Positions 4,277 to 7,286 of a stretch of DNA of 7,286 nt are shown here, piece by piece (position 1 is the first letter of the stretch; the number at the start of each line of letters is the position of its first letter). This DNA is from DATHWB01 sp041744795. GTDB taxonomy: Bacteria; Actinomycetota; Acidimicrobiia; Spongiisociales; ZC4RG35. Location: positions 1-7,286 of the forward strand of contig JBGTKD010000118.1 of the NCBI GenBank assembly GCA_041744795.1, read 5' to 3'. The notes beneath the pieces are model-generated. The model had not been told where the DNA came from, made no database searches, and was given only the letters and a program-made list of their open reading frames with translations. The position numbers were made by a program, and so were the translations under genes.

Positions 4277-4771
4277 ATGAGAGACGAGATGCTGACGGTC
4301 GGGACACCGGTGCGCTTCGAAGAGTTCTACCGCACCGGCTACCGCCGGGTCTATCGGCTCGTCTGGGCGCTGGCGGGGCCGTCGGCTGCGGAGGAACTGA
4401 CTCAGGACGCGTTCCTACGCGCCCACCGAAACTGGGCCGAGGTCGCAAAACTCGACGACCCGCTCCAGTGGGTGAGCCGAGTGGCACGCAACCTGGCGAT
4501 CTCACGGTTCCGCCGCCTCGGTGCCGAGGCGCGGGCGTTGACGAAGCTCGATCGGCCGGAACCGGTGCGGCTGGCCGAGTCGGCGACCGACGTGTGGGAA
4601 GCGGTCCGGAGTCTTCCCCGCCGCCAACGCGAGGTCGTCGTCCTTTGTTACCTCGAGGGCTTCACGCGAACCGAAGCTGCCGCCGAACTCGGTGTCAGCC
4701 CCGAGACCGTCAAGACACATCTCGACCGCGCCCGCGCCTCTCTCGCCAACCAACTGGAGGGCCAGCCATGA
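4277..4771 (+). CDS. ECF-type RNA polymerase sigma factor
   Basis: From ATG 4277 the protein has 164 residues, a normal ECF length. Sigma region 2 covers residues 13-90 (RFEEFYRTGYRRVYRLVWAL, then AAEELTQDAFLRAHRNW, ending in WVSRVARNLAISRFRR). Region 4 covers about 105-160 (SLPRRQREVVVLCYLEGFTR, TEAAAELGVSPETVKTHLDR). These recruit RNA polymerase to a small regulon, usually in response to an envelope or external signal. ATG 4190 (with GGAAGG upstream) and ATG 4289 are alternative starts. I prefer 4277 because 4190 would add 29 unusual residues and borrows its ribosome site from the duplicated hicBA unit. The stop overlaps the next gene by 4 bp, so the two are translationally coupled, which points to that product as its partner. 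Confidence 0.92.
   Translation: MRDEMLTVGTPVRFEEFYRTGYRRVYRLVWALAGPSAAEELTQDAFLRAHRNWAEVAKLDDPLQWVSRVARNLAISRFRRLGAEARALTKLDRPEPVRLAESATDVWEAVRSLPRRQREVVVLCYLEGFTRTEAAAELGVSPETVKTHLDRARASLANQLEGQP
4756..4760 (+). promoter_or_regulatory. Ribosome binding site of the membrane protein
   Basis: GGAGG lies 7 nt before the ATG at 4768, inside the sigma factor gene. It fixes that start, even though the same frame stays open for about 200 codons further upstream. Confidence 0.75.
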
Positions 4772-5982
4772 TCGACGAAAGACTCCACGAAGCAGTACGC
4801 GACCTCGACACCGCCACCCGGCGGATGTCCATTCCCGTTCCCCGGCAGCGACGAGCCGCCGGTCCGCTCCAGGCAGTCGCCGCCGCAATCATGGTTGTCA
4901 TCGCTATCGGCGCGGTGTGGGCGATCGCCGACGGGCACCCGGCCGAACAGCCAGTCGGAACATCAACCGTCTCCTCACCGGACGAACCGGCCGAGATCCC
5001 GGCCGTAACCACCACTACGCGACGTCCCGGGGCAGGTGAGCGCTATTCGCATGTGCCGCTCTCAATCGCCGAATGGTCGGTGGCGGACCCCCAGTCCGTC
5101 CACGAGGCGGGCGTGGCCTCTCTCGAGTTCGACCCGCTTGAGTCCGGCGGGGAGTTCCTGGTTCTCTCCCCGGTCGATGCTCCGATCAGCGAACTCCAAG
5201 CGCTCTCCGCACTTCTCCCGCAGATCGACGAGTCCACTTCGGCCGTCGCGATCGGGGTCTTCCAGGACGTTTGGACCGTGTACCGAGCCGAACGGGGCGA
5301 CAGTGTCACCGCATGCGTGCGGGTCGGACCCGAGTCGAACCCCTGTGTCCTCCTTCGTGACATCGGCGCGGCGTGGACCACCGGCGACCGGATTTCGCCC
5401 GAGCCCGCCCCATGGATCGCCCCGAACGGGACCGCCGTCGTCCGCTTCGAGGATCACGGGTCAACTCTGTGGATGATCCCGATCGACGATGTCGTTGCCT
5501 TCCCCTGGTATTTCACCGACTCCGCCGCCCATCTGACCGCCTTCGACGCTGCGGGCGAGATAATCGGCGATCACGTCTTCGACCCGCTTACCGGCCCGAT
5601 GACCTCGCCCTACCCGGGACCGGCGGACGTCGACCTGATCCGGGCGCTCACCCAGCAAGGGTCAGCAGTGATCGCCTTCGGCACGGACGTCGAAGCGGAC
5701 ACGCCGAGCGATGTCGGCGTCACCCCATACGGAGAGCTCCGCTCGGTCCTGCTCGCGTTGAACGACGGGCGCACGGTGCCGGCGGTGATCGTCGGTCAAG
5801 GCGACATCGGCTTCGCCGTCGTGTGGCTCGGAGCCGGTCCCCCGACCCGGATCGCTATCCCAGACGACCTTCGTGCCGACGAAGCCACCATCGTCGACGA
5901 CGACATGATCGTCGTCACCCGCGGTGTCGCGATGTCCGAAGTGATCGAGTGGTGGAACACCCACGTCGAGACTATGAGCTGA
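4768..5982 (+). CDS. Single-pass membrane protein coupled to the ECF sigma factor, probable sigma regulator
   Basis: The protein has 404 residues. A short cytoplasmic part (MIDERLHEAVRDLDTATRRM) is followed by one membrane helix at about residues 32-53 (LQAVAAAIMVVIAIGAVWAI). A Pro/Thr/Ser-rich spacer comes next (TSTVSSPDEPAEIP, VTTTTRRPG), and then about 310 residues outside the cell. The extracellular part is rich in beta-type segments and has two close cysteines (VTACVRVGPESNPCVLL) that could form a disulfide. It has no Cys/His zinc motif of the classical anti-sigma domain. Its role as an anti-sigma or sensor protein is therefore inferred from the 4-bp overlap with the sigma gene and from topology. 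The start is chosen for the GGAGG site. No enzymatic motif was recognised. Confidence 0.85.
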   Translation: MIDERLHEAVRDLDTATRRMSIPVPRQRRAAGPLQAVAAAIMVVIAIGAVWAIADGHPAEQPVGTSTVSSPDEPAEIPAVTTTTRRPGAGERYSHVPLSIAEWSVADPQSVHEAGVASLEFDPLESGGEFLVLSPVDAPISELQALSALLPQIDESTSAVAIGVFQDVWTVYRAERGDSVTACVRVGPESNPCVLLRDIGAAWTTGDRISPEPAPWIAPNGTAVVRFEDHGSTLWMIPIDDVVAFPWYFTDSAAHLTAFDAAGEIIGDHVFDPLTGPMTSPYPGPADVDLIRALTQQGSAVIAFGTDVEADTPSDVGVTPYGELRSVLLALNDGRTVPAVIVGQGDIGFAVVWLGAGPPTRIAIPDDLRADEATIVDDDMIVVTRGVAMSEVIEWWNTHVETMS

Positions 5983-6040
5983 TTGCATGCTCGGCACAAC
6001 CCCGGACAGTCCCAAGCAAAGAGAACACCTCAGAACGCGG

Positions 6041-6070
6041 CAGAGGGCCAGGGGAATCCCTGACCCTCTG
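6041..6070 (+). terminator. Strong stem-loop after the sigma operon
   Basis: CAGAGGG-C-CAGGG (6041-6053) pairs with CCCTG-A-CCCTCTG (6058-6070): 12 base pairs, one C/A mismatch and a GAAT loop. It is 58 nt past the stop at 5982. No T-run follows, so it may be a non-classical terminator or mRNA 3'-end stabiliser. Its last bases overlap hairpin 2 of repeat copy D. Confidence 0.45.
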
Positions 6071-6163
6071 TCGACTTGGTCGGTAGTTGACAGAAATGCC
6101 TGACCGGCGGTTTCGCGCCTGTCAGGGTGGTGCGTGCACACACCATTGTGCGATTTTTCACAC
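6067..6163 (+). repeat. Dispersed structured repeat, copy D (right part)
   Basis: Hairpin 2 is TCTGTCGAC (6067-6075) with GTTGACAGA (6086-6094), nine pairs including one G-T. Hairpin 3 is CCTGAC/GTCAGG (6099-6104 / 6121-6126) enclosing GGCG/CGCC (6106-6109 / 6116-6119) around GTTTCG. It ends with GTCAGGGTGGTGCGT, CACACACCATT and ATTTTTCACAC as in copy A. A further stem GCACA/TGTGC ahead of GATTTTT (about 6134-6156) resembles an intrinsic terminator. This copy lies away from the toxin-antitoxin modules. Confidence 0.85.
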
Positions 6164-6210
6164 GGACTCCCGTCGTTGGGAGTAATCCGCTGCGTACGAT
6201 TCCGGGAAGT

Positions 6211-7286
6211 GTGAATGTCGAGGTCCCGACTTCCGACGGGCTGCCGCCTGAATCACCATCCCGGGTTCGGCGTCTTCCGACGTGGCTACTCCCGGTCACC
6301 CTCGTACTGGTCGCGGTCGGTGTTGTGGCGGGCGTGTTCTCGGCGTCGGAGGATTCCTCATCCGATGAAGCGGATACCAGCCAACTGGGGCCTGTTGAAG
6401 TCGGCGGGCTGACCGGGCCGATGTCTGGGTGGGAACTGTTGTACTTTCCGGGTGCGGGGACTTTCGTCGACGTCATAGACCATCCCGACGCCACAGTGGC
6501 ATTGGCGAGAACGGGAACGGTCGGTTCGGCCGTCTGGAGTCTCGATGCGGAAAACGCGACCTGGTATGCCGTCGAGCTCGAAGGGGCGGATCGTGCGACG
6601 GTCTTTTCGGTGGCAGTGGTGGGTGGCGACGTCCTGATCGCCGGGAGTGTCGGTGAAGACTCGCCCACGCCGACGCTGTGGGCCGGCCCAGCCGGCGGAC
6701 CGTTCAAGATCATCGACCAGCCGCTCTCCCAAACCGGTTTCCTGTATGCCATCCGCCATCTGGACACCCACATCGTTCTCGTTGGCAGAATGTACCCCTC
6801 GGCCCGCCCTCTTTTGTGCTGGTCGGCGAGCCGGGCAACTGGAGAGACATCACCCCGCCAGACGCCGATTTCGTTACCGAGATCATCTCGCATGAGGGCG
6901 AGTGGATTGCGGTCGGTGACCGAGGCGGGGAAGCGATGGCTTGGCATTCGATGGATCGGGGCAGCACCTGGTCGGAGCGCCCGCCGGGAATCGACGGTGA
7001 GGCGGCACTCACTGATGTGACCGTTGTCGGTGGCAACGTTTACGCGGTGGCCAACCTCGTTGGCGGTTATCGCGCTCAGCTGTTGCGCTACTCCGGATCG
7101 TGGGCTGCTGTCGGGGAGCCTCGACCGGGCAAGATCGGCTGGATCGCCGACATCGACGGCGAACTCGTCGGCTTGGCCTGGTCCGGTGGATTGCCGTCGC
7201 AGTTGTGGCGGCACGACACCGGCGGACGATGGTCGGCTGTGCGGATGGCCCTACCCACGGCGCCGGAGCAGTCCGGGTCCGCCATG
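6211..7286 (+). CDS. Membrane-anchored secreted protein with Asp-box motif; apparent frameshift, 3' end outside window
   Basis: From GTG 6211 the protein reads MNVEVPTSDG, then a membrane helix at about residues 24-44 (TWLLPVTLVLVAVGVVAGVF), an acidic Ser-rich spacer and a secreted part of beta-propeller character with many Trp and Gly. The first frame runs to about 6795 (FLYAIRHLDTHIVLVGRMY) and then turns into Arg/Ser-rich noise up to a stop at 7018-7020. In the frame one base back, convincing sequence resumes (FVLVGEPGNWRDITPPDAD) and stays open to the window end. One extra C in the run at 6795-6798 would join both parts. SMDRGSTW at 6948-6971 is an exact Asp-box (SxDxGxTW), as in BNR/sialidase-like propellers. 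Function is unknown. GTGs at 6127, 6130 and 6148 are alternative starts, but they lie inside repeat copy D. A TACGAT -10-like box ends 10 nt before 6211. Confidence 0.75.

Noticed and set aside
4150..4767. Upstream extension of the sigma-coupled membrane protein by 206 codons
   Set aside because: The stretch overlaps the sigma factor in another frame and reads Arg/Pro-rich noise. The ATG at 4768 with GGAGG 7 nt upstream and the 4-bp overlap is the natural start.
6805..6818. Programmed -1 frameshift in the Asp-box gene
   Set aside because: The sequence around CTCTTTTGTG is not a canonical X XXY YYZ slippery site and no obvious stimulatory stem follows. A missing C in the run at 6795-6798 is the simpler explanation.
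6030..7214. 394-codon open frame on the - strand
   Set aside because: It is a shadow of the Asp-box gene. The + strand shows a membrane helix and an Asp-box, while the - strand translation is Ser/Thr/Pro-rich without pattern.

Overview
The window is high-GC DNA that looks like a chromosomal fragment of an actinobacterium, possibly of the Acidimicrobiia type. That placement is inferred from NarL/LuxR and ECF-sigma signalling genes, membrane-anchored secreted proteins, GTG starts and leaderless-type promoters. No rRNA, tRNA, CRISPR array or transposase gene was seen.

Layout. Positions 2-349 hold the 3' end of a NarL-family response regulator on the + strand. Positions 598-4160 form a toxin-antitoxin (TA) island with every gene on the - strand. 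From right to left it contains an intact hicB-hicA pair (4160-3742), a ribbon-helix-helix antitoxin with a PIN-domain toxin (3358-2439), a hybrid Phd/HicB-like antitoxin with a HicA-like toxin that has a C-terminal extension (2097-1214), and a second, decayed hicB-hicA copy (1012-598). In the decayed copy hicA is broken by a 4-bp deletion and hicB begins with ATT. The two hicBA copies are direct repeats, about 90% identical over hicB by hand count, and they bracket the other two TA modules. Antitoxin and toxin genes overlap by 4 bp in all four modules.

Positions 4277-5982 encode an ECF sigma factor translationally coupled to a single-pass membrane protein with a large extracellular domain, probably the regulator of that sigma factor. 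From 6211 to the window end there is a membrane-anchored secreted protein with an Asp-box motif, interrupted by an apparent 1-bp frameshift in a C run near 6795.

The most unusual element is a dispersed, structured repeat of up to about 160 bp, present four times in the same orientation (1065-1195, 2250-2411, 3437-3513, 6067-6163). It contains several hairpins. Stems are kept by paired or wobble changes while loops vary, which suggests selection on folded DNA or RNA. Three copies fill the gaps between the TA modules and one lies between the sigma operon and the Asp-box gene. The arrangement recalls a cassette array, but no attC core sites were recognised. At least two TA operons appear to have leaderless promoters with the -10 box exactly 7 nt before the ATG. 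The third has a near-consensus promoter followed by an operator-like cluster of GTTGACC half-sites.
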